64,000 nucleotides of DNA from Swaminathania salitolerans (GTDB lineage: Bacteria > Pseudomonadota > Alphaproteobacteria > Acetobacterales > Acetobacteraceae): assembly GCF_025994315.1 (NCBI RefSeq), contig NZ_BAQE01000005.1. One strand, 5' to 3'. The translations under genes and the position numbers were made by a program. Position 1 is the first letter of the stretch, and every line of letters begins with the position of its first letter. Under the pieces are notes generated by a model, which ran no database searches, had not been told where the DNA came from, and saw only the letters and a list, made by a program, of their open reading frames with translations. Shown piece after piece: positions 1 through 8,469 of this stretch.

Positions 1-618
1 GAAACGCGGTGGCATGAGGCCGTCTTTCTCGCCCTGCCGTGCAAGCGCGATGATCTGCGCGATAACGCGGGGAACGGCCCGCAGGCGTGCGAGATAATCC
101 TCGTATTGTCTGGTCGTTGCGAACGGAATGCTCGAGACGAAACCCGGAAGCTGAAGCTGGACGCCGTTCATCTGATCGATGGGCATCTCGTAGGTCCGCA
201 GGCGTATTCCCTCCAGATCATCCTCAAGCTGCTGGATCATCATCGCCCGGCTGATCCGGCGCTGCTCGTCGAGCGAAGCCGGGTCGAACGCCTGGAATTT
301 CTTCAGGAACCGGGTGAGATCGGAGACGGATGCCCGGATATGGGCGAGGGAATAATCGGTCCAGCGATCATTGTAGCGATAATCCCCGATCGATGTCGCA
401 AGCTCGGGGCTGTTCCTCAGCGTGTATTGCCATTGCGCATCGAGAAGCCGGTCGAAAGCCGCCGCTTCCGGACCGGGGCGCTCCGCCCCGGCGGCCGGCG
501 GCGAGGAAGACGACGGATCCGCAGCCCAGGCCGCGTGACCGAGAAGCAGACTACCAAGCCCGATCAGGGCCAGTTGGGGAAGACGGGAATGGGGGCGGCC
601 CGGGCGGCTCTTGGACAT
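1..618 (-). CDS. DUF885 family protein, N-terminal part (runs off window start)
   Basis: The minus strand reads open without a stop from an ATG at 618 to base 1, giving 206 codons of a longer protein. The start has an AGGAG about 6 bases upstream. The N-terminus has a short basic segment, a hydrophobic core and an Ala-rich cleavage region (about residues 1-32), so it should be exported. The segment with YEMPIDQMNG near residue 135 and the spacing around it match the DUF885 family, putative metallopeptidase-like proteins whose zinc motif would lie beyond the window. Substrate is unknown. The downstream efflux operon lies 43 bp upstream on the same strand and may share transcription. Family assignment is by pattern recognition only. 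Confidence 0.7.
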   Translation of the reverse strand, partial: MSKSRPGRPHSRLPQLALIGLGSLLLGHAAWAADPSSSSPPAAGAERPGPEAAAFDRLLDAQWQYTLRNSPELATSIGDYRYNDRWTDYSLAHIRASVSDLTRFLKKFQAFDPASLDEQRRISRAMMIQQLEDDLEGIRLRTYEMPIDQMNGVQLQLPGFVSSIPFATTRQYEDYLARLRAVPRVIAQIIALARQGEKDGLMPPRF

Positions 619-661
619 CGGATCTCCTGTATCGCAGCGGACTGATGGCGATCCGAACCGG

Positions 662-2161
662 TCAGAACGCCGCGTGCCAGTCTGTGCCGGGAATCTTCAT
701 ACCCGTATCGTTACGATGCCACCACCCACCTCCGAGCGCCTGGAAGAGAGCGACGCTGTCCGTGAAGCGCGTCGCTTTCGCCTGGATGAGGGAGAGACGC
801 GCCTCGAGCTCGATCTGGACCGCCGCCTGGAGAAGAACGGGCGAGATATCGCCATAGGACATCTGCCTCTGGGAGATTGCCAGACTGCGGATTGCCGCAT
901 CCTCATTCGCCGCGCTTATCGTCAGCCCGTCCGAATCCTCCTGCAGGGCGTGAAGCGTATCGGCCACGTTCTGCATCGAGGTCAGAACCGTGTTCCTGTA
1001 TTGCTCGGTCGCCGCAAGCAGGTTCGCGCGGGCCTCGCGCTCGAGATGCATCAGCTCGAATCCCTGGAAGATGGGCTGAGCGACCATGGCCCCGATCGTC
1101 CAGTTGCCGTAACCGGGCGTGAAGAACTGGCTCATGGCATTGATCGCCTGACCGGGGGTCGCGGAAAGCTGGACGTTCGGCAGACGGTTGGCGATGGCCA
1201 CGCCAACCTGGGCGCTCGTACTGTGCATCTGCGATTCCGCCGCCCGGATATCGGGACGCTGCTCCAGCAGGGCAGTCGGAAGACTGACGGGCAGCGCGCC
1301 CGGAAGCCTGTAGGCGTCGAGAGGGATCTCCGGCAGTCTTTCCTGCGGCGTGGTGCCGATCAGCGCCGCGATCTGGTCATGCGCCTGCTCCGCCTGGAGA
1401 CGCAGGGGAGGCAAGGTGGCCTGAGCCTGGGTCATCGCCGCTTTCTGGGCCAGAAGCTGGGCTTCCGAGATATCGCCGAGACGATATTGCTTCTCCATCA
1501 CCGCAAGCAGCTTCTGCTGATTGGCGACGATCTCGTCCGTCGCCCGGATCTGTTCGTTCAGGCTCGACTGCGTGATCAGCGCCACGATCAGCGTGTTGAT
1601 CAGCGTGTTCGTCGTTGCCACGAGTTCGAAACGCTGGAGCTCCGCCTGGGCCGCCTGGGACTCGACCTGACGCCGCAATCCGCCCCAGAGATCGGGTTGA
1701 TACGAGATATTGAGCTGAAGCGTGTGCAGATTGTAGAGATAGGCGTTGTTTCCCGGCACGGGTGAGAGCGCCTGCGACGTCTTGTTCCGTGTCGGATTGA
1801 AAGAGGCCGAGATGCTGGGCAGGAGGGGCGCACCCGCGACCCGCGTCTGCTCATAAGCCGCCTTGAGCGCCGCCTGGGACGATTTCAGCGACGGGTTGTT
1901 CCTGAGCGCGCGCGTCACCAGTGCATCGAGCTGGGGAACGCCGAAGGCGGTCCACCACTCTCCGGACAGATCGGCGCCGGGCACGAGAGCCTGACGCGCT
2001 CCTGCCGCGAAGCCGCCGGGCGTACCGTGGATTTCTCCCGGCAATGCGTCGCTCTGATATCCCGCTTTCTGCAGAAGGGCCGGACGATGATAATCCGGCC
2101 CGATGGCGCAGCCGCCGAGAAGGGAAAGCACCAGAAGACCGATCGGAGCGGAACGCTTCAT
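662..2161 (-). CDS. Outer-membrane efflux factor, NodT/OprM-type lipoprotein of RND system
   Basis: A 499-residue TolC-family protein that should form the outer-membrane channel of the adjacent RND pump. The N-terminus is a lipoprotein signal with lipobox LLGGC (Cys 18), followed by GPDYHRP, which is typical of NodT-type factors. Two repeats of long amphipathic helices fill the rest. Its ATG overlaps the stop of the upstream pump gene by 4 bases (ATGA), so translation is probably coupled. With the pump and adaptor it spans inner membrane, periplasm and outer membrane. The exported ion is not shown by this gene. Confidence 0.9.
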   Translation of the reverse strand: MKRSAPIGLLVLSLLGGCAIGPDYHRPALLQKAGYQSDALPGEIHGTPGGFAAGARQALVPGADLSGEWWTAFGVPQLDALVTRALRNNPSLKSSQAALKAAYEQTRVAGAPLLPSISASFNPTRNKTSQALSPVPGNNAYLYNLHTLQLNISYQPDLWGGLRRQVESQAAQAELQRFELVATTNTLINTLIVALITQSSLNEQIRATDEIVANQQKLLAVMEKQYRLGDISEAQLLAQKAAMTQAQATLPPLRLQAEQAHDQIAALIGTTPQERLPEIPLDAYRLPGALPVSLPTALLEQRPDIRAAESQMHSTSAQVGVAIANRLPNVQLSATPGQAINAMSQFFTPGYGNWTIGAMVAQPIFQGFELMHLEREARANLLAATEQYRNTVLTSMQNVADTLHALQEDSDGLTISAANEDAAIRSLAISQRQMSYGDISPVLLQAAVQIELEARLSLIQAKATRFTDSVALFQALGGGWWHRNDTGMKIPGTDWHAAF

Positions 2162-5100
2162 GACACGGCTCCCGAACGGCGCGCGCGCCGTCGCTCGATA
2201 TGATGCTCGAGCTCGAAGAAGAAGACGGGCAGGACGAACAGCGTGAGCAAGGTGGCAATGCCCAGACCGCCCACCACCACGGTTGCCAGGCCGCGCTGGA
2301 CATCCGTCCCCACTCCGGTGGCCAATGCGGCAGGCAACATGCCCGCGCTGGCGACGGTCGCCGTCATCAGCACCGGGCGGAAACGCTCTGCAGCACCGGC
2401 AAGCACGGAATCATGAATGCTCTGTCCCGAGCGGTGATGGCGGTTGATGGCCGCGATCATGATGATGCCGTTCTGCACCGCCACGCCGAAAAGCGCGATG
2501 AACCCGACGGCCGTCGCGATATTGAGCGTCTCACCGCGCAGGTGCAGCGCGATCAGCCCCCCCAGAGTGGCAAGCGGAACGACGCTCAGAACGAGCACGG
2601 CGTGACGGAACGTGCCGAACTCCATGAAAAGCAGAAGCAGCATGACCGAGAACATGACGAGGAGTGCCACGCCCAGACGCGCCTGGGCGCGCTGCTCCTG
2701 TTCGAAGCTTCCGGCCCATTGCAGACGATAGCGGCGCGGATCGAAATGGACCTGTTCGGCGATACGCTTCCGGGCATCTTCCAGATATTGGGAGAGCGGC
2801 CGCTGACCATTATCGACCCGGATCGTGATCTGTCTTTCGCCCATCTCATGAGCGATGTTGCTCTCTCCCATATGCAGTCCGACATCCGCCACTTCCGAAA
2901 GCGGGATCGGAGCGCCATCGCTCGAGCGCAGAGGGAGCGCCCGGATCGAGGCGAGATCCTGCAGGTCGCGGGTCCCGACGCGCAGGGTCGCGTTATAGAC
3001 GCGATCCTCGACATAGACCTGCGTGATGGCCGCATCGCCGATGGCGTTCTGGACGACCGTGCCGATATCGGACACGCTGATGCCATAGCGTGCCGCCTCT
3101 TCCCGCTTGGGCGTGATCATGAGCTGCGGAATCTGGGGCTCCTGGAAGATCGATGCATCGGCCGTGCCGGGAACCTCATGCAGGATGCCGACGATCTGGC
3201 GCCCGATGCGCCGCAGCTCATGAAAATCGCTGCCGTAAACGCGCAGGACGAGCGGGGAATGGGCGCCGCCCACCAGATCGTTCATACCGTCCTGGATCGG
3301 CTGGCTGATGCCGAAACTGATCCCGGGAATACGCGAGAGCCTCTCGCGCAGACGGCCGATGAACTCGGCCTTGGTCTCGCCGCTGCGCCACTGATCGTAG
3401 GGCTTGAGGCCGACAGGCATTTCGATATGCGAGAACGTCCATGGATCGGTGCCCTCGTCATTGCGGCCGAGCTGGGTGATGGCATAGGAGGTTTCGGGAA
3501 ACTCCCTCACGGCCGAACGTATCTCCCCTGCCATACGACTTCCCTGATCGAGGGAAATGCCGGTCGGCAGCTGTACCTGGAGCCAGAGCGCACCCTCATC
3601 GAGATCGGGCAGGAACTCGCGCCCGACCGTCGCCCCCAGCACGACCACACAGACCAGGGCCGCCGCCCCGCCCAGAAAGGTGACGAGCGGTCGCGCGAGC
3701 ATATGGGTCAGCCCCCGCTCATAGGCCCGATGCAGGGCCTCGAGCGGGCGGTTGTGCCAGATCCGGCGCGGCTTGTGCAAAGCGAGATAGCTGAGTGTGG
3801 GGATGAGACAGAGCGCGCAGGCCAGAGCGCCCAGCAGCGCGAAGCTGACCGTATAGGCCATGGGACGGAACAGCTTGCCCTCGCTGCCCTCGAACGCGAA
3901 GAGCGGAGAATAGGCGACGATGATGATGAGCGTGGAGGAGAAGATCGAACGTCCCGCGATCCGGGCGACGCCCAGCACCTCGGTTGCCGTAAGGGTCGAT
4001 CCGGGCGCCTGCTCGCGCAATCGCAGGATCGCCTCGGTAATGACGATCGCACCGTCGACGATGACACCGAAATCGATGGCGCCGAGCGAGAAAAGATTGG
4101 CCGCCATGCCGAAGAAATGCATGAGGACGAAAACGGTCGCGAGCGCGAGCGGGATGGTGACCGCCGTGACCAGGGCACTGCGCGGACTTCCCAGAAAAAG
4201 CGTGAGGATGACGAGGACGAGCCCCACCCCCTCGACCATGGTTTCGCCCACCTTGTGCGTCGTGGCCTTCACCAGATTGTCGCGATCGATATAGGGGACG
4301 AGACGGACATTGAGCGGTTTGAGCCGATCCTGAAGCAGCTCGACCGTATGATGCACGTTATCGAGCACCACGGAGGGGTTGGCCCCCGAGAGCATGGTCA
4401 CGATCCCTTCGATCGTATCCGGATTGTTGTCCTTGCCGAGAATGCCCTCGCGGATCTGGTGACCGAACTGGATCTGTCCGAGATCGCCGAGCAGGACGGG
4501 CGTGCCGTTATGCTGGGCGACCACGATATGCTTCATGTCGTCCAGCGTATGGATCATGCCGACGCCGCGCACGATATAGGATTGCTCGCCGCGCGTGATC
4601 CGCCCGCCCGCCGCATTGGCGTTGTTGTTCCTGATGGCATTGACCACGTCATCGGTGCTCAATCCGAAGCGGAGCAGGGCGTCGGGCCGGAGCACGAGCT
4701 GGTATTCGCGTGTCAGACCGCCGAAATTATTGACGTTGACGATGCCCGGCACGCGCTGGAGCGTTGGAATCACGATCCAGCGCTGGACATCGGAAAGCTG
4801 CATCAGATCCATCGAATCCGATTCCAGCGTGTAGCGATAGATCTCCCCCGCCGGTCCCGTGATCGGACCGAGCTGGGGCGTTACGCCATCGGGCATGCTC
4901 GCCGTTCCGAGAAGCTCCAGCACGAGCTGGCGGGCCGTGAACACATCGACACCATCATGAAAGATGAGCGTGATGAGCGACAGACCGAACGTGCTGCTCG
5001 ACCGGCTCTCCGTGACGCCCGGCACTGCGGCCAGCGCACGCTCGAGCGGCACGGTGACCTGTTGTTCCATCTCCTCTGCCGCAAGCCCGGAGACCTGTGT

Positions 5101-5316
5101 CGTGATCTGAACGTTCACCGCGCCCAGATCCGGATAGGCCTCGACCGGCAGAACGCGCCAGGCATAGCCCCCGGCGAGGGCCAGAAAGACCGCGCAGATG
5201 AAAACGATATGACGGCGCGCGAAGCACCAGGAAATAAGAGTCGCTATCACGGGTCGGAGGGCTCTTGTCGTTGGCGCTGAAGGATCAGTCGTTGTCGTTG
5301 AGGAGAATTGCGCCAC
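2158..5316 (-). CDS. CusA/CzcA-type heavy-metal RND efflux pump
   Basis: A 1052-residue inner-membrane resistance-nodulation-division transporter with two sets of transmembrane helices and two large periplasmic loops. The TM4 motif DFGVIVDGAIVITE, about residues 413-426, keeps the two Asp and one Glu typical of the heavy-metal branch rather than the drug branch. Proton-driven export of divalent or monovalent metal ions is the family function. Whether the substrate is Cu/Ag or Co/Zn/Cd/Ni cannot be decided here. The first 32 bases overlap the end of the adaptor gene and the last 4 overlap the outer-membrane factor, so all three genes form a tight operon. No in-frame ATG between residue 1 and the first helix offers a better start. 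Confidence 0.9.
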   Translation of the reverse strand: MAQFSSTTTTDPSAPTTRALRPVIATLISWCFARRHIVFICAVFLALAGGYAWRVLPVEAYPDLGAVNVQITTQVSGLAAEEMEQQVTVPLERALAAVPGVTESRSSSTFGLSLITLIFHDGVDVFTARQLVLELLGTASMPDGVTPQLGPITGPAGEIYRYTLESDSMDLMQLSDVQRWIVIPTLQRVPGIVNVNNFGGLTREYQLVLRPDALLRFGLSTDDVVNAIRNNNANAAGGRITRGEQSYIVRGVGMIHTLDDMKHIVVAQHNGTPVLLGDLGQIQFGHQIREGILGKDNNPDTIEGIVTMLSGANPSVVLDNVHHTVELLQDRLKPLNVRLVPYIDRDNLVKATTHKVGETMVEGVGLVLVILTLFLGSPRSALVTAVTIPLALATVFVLMHFFGMAANLFSLGAIDFGVIVDGAIVITEAILRLREQAPGSTLTATEVLGVARIAGRSIFSSTLIIIVAYSPLFAFEGSEGKLFRPMAYTVSFALLGALACALCLIPTLSYLALHKPRRIWHNRPLEALHRAYERGLTHMLARPLVTFLGGAAALVCVVVLGATVGREFLPDLDEGALWLQVQLPTGISLDQGSRMAGEIRSAVREFPETSYAITQLGRNDEGTDPWTFSHIEMPVGLKPYDQWRSGETKAEFIGRLRERLSRIPGISFGISQPIQDGMNDLVGGAHSPLVLRVYGSDFHELRRIGRQIVGILHEVPGTADASIFQEPQIPQLMITPKREEAARYGISVSDIGTVVQNAIGDAAITQVYVEDRVYNATLRVGTRDLQDLASIRALPLRSSDGAPIPLSEVADVGLHMGESNIAHEMGERQITIRVDNGQRPLSQYLEDARKRIAEQVHFDPRRYRLQWAGSFEQEQRAQARLGVALLVMFSVMLLLLFMEFGTFRHAVLVLSVVPLATLGGLIALHLRGETLNIATAVGFIALFGVAVQNGIIMIAAINRHHRSGQSIHDSVLAGAAERFRPVLMTATVASAGMLPAALATGVGTDVQRGLATVVVGGLGIATLLTLFVLPVFFFELEHHIERRRARRSGAVS

Positions 5317-6454
5317 GGGTCACGACCCGCTCTCCGGCTTTCAGGCCGGTGAGCACGCGCACGTTTTCTCCCTCGTCGTAGCTGACCGTGATCGCGCGGC
5401 GCTGGAAATGACGCGGTGCCCCCTCCTGGACGAACACGCTCAGACGATCGTTGTTCATGAGAAGCGCCGTCTTGGGGATCATGATCATCGGCGGCTGGGG
5501 AACCGCGATCTCGGCATCGGCAAACATGTTGGGCCGCAGATCGAACGCGGCATTGTCGCAAAGCATATGGGCAACGACCCGGCGCGTATCGGCATGAAGC
5601 GCCGGATCGATGGAAGAGACGGTGCCGGAACACACACGCCCCGGAATGGCAGGGATCCGCACGGTCATGCTCTGGCCGGTCCGCACGAGCGCGGATGTGT
5701 CCTCCGGAAGGGCCGCATCGATCTGAAGACGGGAAATATCGAGAATGACGGCCTGAACGGCGGTGGGATCGGTAATGTTGACCCCCTCGGCCAGGGAGGT
5801 GCTGGCGACCAGTCCGTCGACCGGCGCGAGGAGATGCACCATGCCCTCTCCGTCCCGATCCGTACGGCTGTTGAGCGATTCCAGACGTCTCTCGGCGCGC
5901 TGGCGTTCGGCCTGAGCCTGGGCGAGATCGTTCAGGGCCGCGTCCAGATCCTTCTGCGCGTTCCCCCCGATGGAGAGCACGTCACGTGCCCGGCGCACGA
6001 CCCGCTCCTGATAGGTCACCTGTGCACGGGCCTTGACCAGATCGGCATAGGCCTGATCGAGATCGCCCGAGGCGAGCACGGCAAGGACATCGCCTTTCCT
6101 GACGCTCTGGCCCGGCTGGAGATCCGTCCTGATCACTCGTCCCGTAACCGGCGTGAGGATGGGATAGCTCCGCCGCGGCTCGGCCTGGACCGTCGCCGGA
6201 ACCCGGAGTCCATGCGCAAGAACGCTGGCCTCGACCGGCTGCACATGCAGACGCGCCATGAGAGGCGCCCCTTCTGCAACGACGATGGTGCTTCCCTCAC
6301 GGGTGAATTGCGGATGCGCGGAGTCGTCCTGCGGGCCGTGCCGCAACCGCAGGACCGCAAGGACAACGCCCAGAGCGACAAGAACGAGCAGAACGGCAAC
6401 GGCCGGACGACGGGTCACGGCGCCGGGCATGAGTCTGGGCATGAGTCTGGGCAT
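5285..6454 (-). CDS. RND efflux periplasmic adaptor subunit (CzcB/CusB-like)
   Basis: A 389-residue membrane-fusion protein with one N-terminal hydrophobic anchor (residues about 16-36), a barrel-sandwich/lipoyl half (TGRVIRTDLQPGQSVRKGD), a coiled-coil hairpin (about 135-215) and a beta-barrel C-terminal half. It should bridge the pump and the outer-membrane factor encoded downstream. The start is ambiguous: a duplicated 12-bp unit creates in-frame ATGs at 6454, 6442 and 6430, and none has a clear Shine-Dalgarno sequence. It is the first gene of the operon, and a perfect inverted repeat lies about 150 bp upstream. Confidence 0.88.
   Translation of the reverse strand: MPRLMPRLMPGAVTRRPAVAVLLVLVALGVVLAVLRLRHGPQDDSAHPQFTREGSTIVVAEGAPLMARLHVQPVEASVLAHGLRVPATVQAEPRRSYPILTPVTGRVIRTDLQPGQSVRKGDVLAVLASGDLDQAYADLVKARAQVTYQERVVRRARDVLSIGGNAQKDLDAALNDLAQAQAERQRAERRLESLNSRTDRDGEGMVHLLAPVDGLVASTSLAEGVNITDPTAVQAVILDISRLQIDAALPEDTSALVRTGQSMTVRIPAIPGRVCSGTVSSIDPALHADTRRVVAHMLCDNAAFDLRPNMFADAEIAVPQPPMIMIPKTALLMNNDRLSVFVQEGAPRHFQRRAITVSYDEGENVRVLTGLKAGERVVTRGAILLNDND
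6431..6454. repeat. 12-bp direct duplication creating alternative starts
   Basis: The unit GAGTCTGGGCAT occurs twice head to tail (6431-6442 and 6443-6454). On the minus strand it duplicates the codons MPRL at the adaptor start, so three in-frame ATGs precede the membrane anchor. Confidence 0.8.
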
Positions 6455-6765
6455 GGGCGGACAAGGCCGTCAGGAAAGCGCATCGGGCGTTCGGCTCCGG
6501 GATATGAAATCAGTGATGTCACGACTGAAGAGAATACGGACCCGGTTCGCAAGAACGCAGCGATACGGCCCGACCCGCCTTCTAATAGGGATTCGTAACG
6601 AACGATGCATGATAATTTCATGTCATGCATCGGGCAATGTCCGACATATGAGGCCTGGGCACGAACCGACAGACGATCTGACAGAAGGGCCGATCCGCGA
6701 CCGGATCCATGACATGTCCCGCCCTTGCCCCGCCCTGTGCGGATCGGGGGCAGGCATGAGGAGGC
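6455..6765. other. Intergenic region upstream of the efflux operon
   Basis: About 311 bp between the efflux adaptor start and the 3' end of the AI-2E-type gene, both on the minus strand. It should hold the promoter of the efflux operon. The only strong structure I see is the inverted repeat at 6603-6632. I found no metal-responsive regulator gene or small ORF with coding character in it. Confidence 0.5.
6603..6632. promoter_or_regulatory. Perfect inverted repeat, candidate operator of the efflux operon
   Basis: CGATGCATGA at 6603-6612 and its exact reverse complement TCATGCATCG at 6623-6632 flank an AT-rich 10-bp spacer. The symmetric 10-10-10 layout suits a dimeric repressor or activator site. 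It lies 149 bp upstream of the first possible start of the efflux adaptor. The cognate regulator is not visible in the window. It lacks a T-run on either side, so a terminator role is less likely. Confidence 0.45.
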
Positions 6766-8094
6766 TCAGAGCGCCGTGTTGGCCGTCGATCCCGATACGG
6801 GGTCTCCGATCGTCCTCAGGGAACGCGGTCTCACCGGTCCCCCAAGGACATGACCGATCGGGGTCAGCGCCTCTATGTGGTCGCAGAAGATCTTGAACAC
6901 GGCGAGCATGGGAACGGAGAGGAAGGCCCCTCCTATTCCCCACATCCAGTCCCAGAAAAGCAGGGAGGCCATGACCAGAACCGGATTGAGCGTGAATCTC
7001 TTGGCGAGAAGCATCGGCGTGATCGTCTCGCCTTCCATGATGTGGATGCAGAGATAGATCGCGGGAGGAAGCAGCGCCAGAAGGAAGGATGGAAAGCTGA
7101 TCAGCGCCACACAGAAATACACCACCACGCCTGTCAGCGGACCGATGATCGGGACGTAATTCAGCAGGAAGGCCAGCACCCCCCAGAGAAGGGGGTTGGG
7201 CATGCCCGTCAGCCAGCACTGAAGCAGATTGAGCAGCCCCACGAGCAGATTCATGATGGTGATCGTCGCCAGATAGAGCGAGACGTTCCGCTCGATCTGG
7301 GTCGTGATCTGCACCAGGCGTCTCTTGTCCGAATAGGTCGGCATGATCTCGACGATCCGGCGCAACAGGCTGTCTCCCTCGGTCATCAGGAAGAACAGCA
7401 TGAGCAGCATGGTGAAGAGCTCCCCCATGAAGGCCCGCGTGCCGACGAGAACGGACGACCCCCAGAGCCTCAGCGTCTCGGCGCTGTTGGAGGCGGAGGA
7501 AGAGGCCGCCGCCGCGGCGCTCACATGATGATGGCTGCTGCTCGAAACCAGGGAGATCACCCGGTAATAGCCGCGCTGGAGCGATTCGATCGGTCCCTGG
7601 AGAAAGGCGAGCTTGTCCTGCAAGGCCGGAAGGCTTTGCGGAACCTTCGTGAGCCAGGCTGCGGCCGGCACGGAAATGGCGGTGCCTATGCCGGCGACGA
7701 TCACGAACATCGCGATGATCAGCAACAGGGCGGCGATCGGTTTCGGCAGCCGCAACCGCCCATGGAGAAACCTCATGGGCGCGATCATCAGCAGATTGAC
7801 GACCATGGCGAAGACGAAAGGCAGGACGATATCGGCGGCGCAATTGAGGGTATAGAAAAGCGCCAGAAGCGTGATGATCAGCACGCAGACATCGCGCAGG
7901 CTCAGACTGTGACGCAGCATCGCCTTGCGGATGATGCCGGCCTGGCCGGCATCCGGCTGGGCGGCATCGCCCTTCCTGCGCTCTCCTCCCGCAACCGGAG
8001 GGGGCACGACATGCGCCTTTTCTCTCCCGTCACGGTCGGCAGGGTCTGCAGACTCCGGGAGGGCGGTGTCCTGGGCCGGGGACGTGCCTGACAT
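6766..8094 (-). CDS. AI-2E family (PerM-type) membrane transporter
   Basis: A 442-residue inner-membrane protein. About 65 hydrophilic residues precede the first helices; then come pairs of hydrophobic segments (about residues 70-95, 100-115, 128-150), a soluble loop with a Ser/Ala-rich stretch near residues 190-207, and several more helices with LLWGVLAFLLNYVPIIG, a family hallmark. The family includes quorum-signal exporters and Na+/H+ antiporter-like proteins, so substrate cannot be inferred. It is transcribed away from pqqA, with 213 bp between the two starts, so the promoters share one region. Confidence 0.85.
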   Translation of the reverse strand: MSGTSPAQDTALPESADPADRDGREKAHVVPPPVAGGERRKGDAAQPDAGQAGIIRKAMLRHSLSLRDVCVLIITLLALFYTLNCAADIVLPFVFAMVVNLLMIAPMRFLHGRLRLPKPIAALLLIIAMFVIVAGIGTAISVPAAAWLTKVPQSLPALQDKLAFLQGPIESLQRGYYRVISLVSSSSHHHVSAAAAASSSASNSAETLRLWGSSVLVGTRAFMGELFTMLLMLFFLMTEGDSLLRRIVEIMPTYSDKRRLVQITTQIERNVSLYLATITIMNLLVGLLNLLQCWLTGMPNPLLWGVLAFLLNYVPIIGPLTGVVVYFCVALISFPSFLLALLPPAIYLCIHIMEGETITPMLLAKRFTLNPVLVMASLLFWDWMWGIGGAFLSVPMLAVFKIFCDHIEALTPIGHVLGGPVRPRSLRTIGDPVSGSTANTAL

Positions 8095-8191
8095 GTCGGG
8101 CTGTTCTTTCCTGCAATGGCGAATGCGGCGGCATCGGGTGTCAGAAGCCTTGTAAGCCGTTCAACAGCTCCGGATCACGAATGTTGCCCTC

Positions 8192-8244
8192 AACGTGAGG
8201 CACGTTACATTTAATTGGGTTGAATCCTTTTTCCTTGCAACCCA
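8192..8244. promoter_or_regulatory. Two inverted repeats in the pqqA upstream region
   Basis: AACGTG at 8192-8197 and CACGTT at 8201-8206 form a perfect repeat with a 3-bp spacer. TGGGTTG at 8216-8222 and CAACCCA at 8238-8244 form a second with a 15-bp spacer. Both lie in the divergent AI-2E/pqqA promoter region, 64-116 bp before the pqqA start, where regulator binding would be expected. No confident -35/-10 pair could be assigned. A short hairpin (CTGCAG, CTCT, CTGCAG at 8269-8284) is also present in the likely leader. Confidence 0.35.
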
Positions 8245-8307
8245 TTTTCGGTTTCTGTCGTATGACACCTGCAGCTCTCTGCAGCCTTCTCGTTCAAGGA
8301 TATCATC

Positions 8308-8388
8308 ATGGCCTGGAATACCCCGAAAATCACCGAGATCCCGCTTGGCGCCGAGATCAACTCCTATGTTTGCGGCCAGAAGAAGTAA
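8308..8388 (+). CDS. pqqA: PQQ precursor peptide PqqA
   Basis: A 26-residue peptide that is the substrate for PQQ synthesis. It contains the invariant Glu16 and Tyr20 (EINSY), whose side chains PqqE cross-links and which become the PQQ skeleton. An AAGGA lies about 8 bases before the ATG. The tail VCGQKK is close to other acetic acid bacterial PqqA peptides. It is followed by a strong palindrome before pqqB, which fits the known need for far more PqqA than processing enzymes. Too short for routine gene calling but very secure because of motif and context. Confidence 0.97.
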   Translation: MAWNTPKITEIPLGAEINSYVCGQKK

Positions 8389-8407
8389 GCGCTTCTTCCC
8401 GTCCTGT

Positions 8408-8445
8408 AACGACAACAGCCGCACCCGGGTGCGGCTGTTGTCGTT
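8408..8445 (+). terminator. 38-bp perfect palindrome between pqqA and pqqB (attenuator)
   Basis: A perfect palindrome of two 19-base arms centred on CCCGGG, followed by TTTCTGA. In RNA it would give a very stable GC-rich hairpin starting 19 bases after the pqqA stop and ending 24 bases before the pqqB start. The short T-run suggests partial termination or a 3'-end stabiliser rather than a full stop, matching the usual higher level of pqqA transcript. Confidence 0.8.
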
Positions 8446-8469
8446 TCTGACAGACCCCGGACCGTCCCC

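Noticed and set aside
2200..5280. A 1026-codon open frame on the plus strand
   Set aside because: It is antisense to the CusA/CzcA pump gene, rich in Arg, His, Asp and Gln as expected of a GC-rich shadow frame, and has no recognisable domain.
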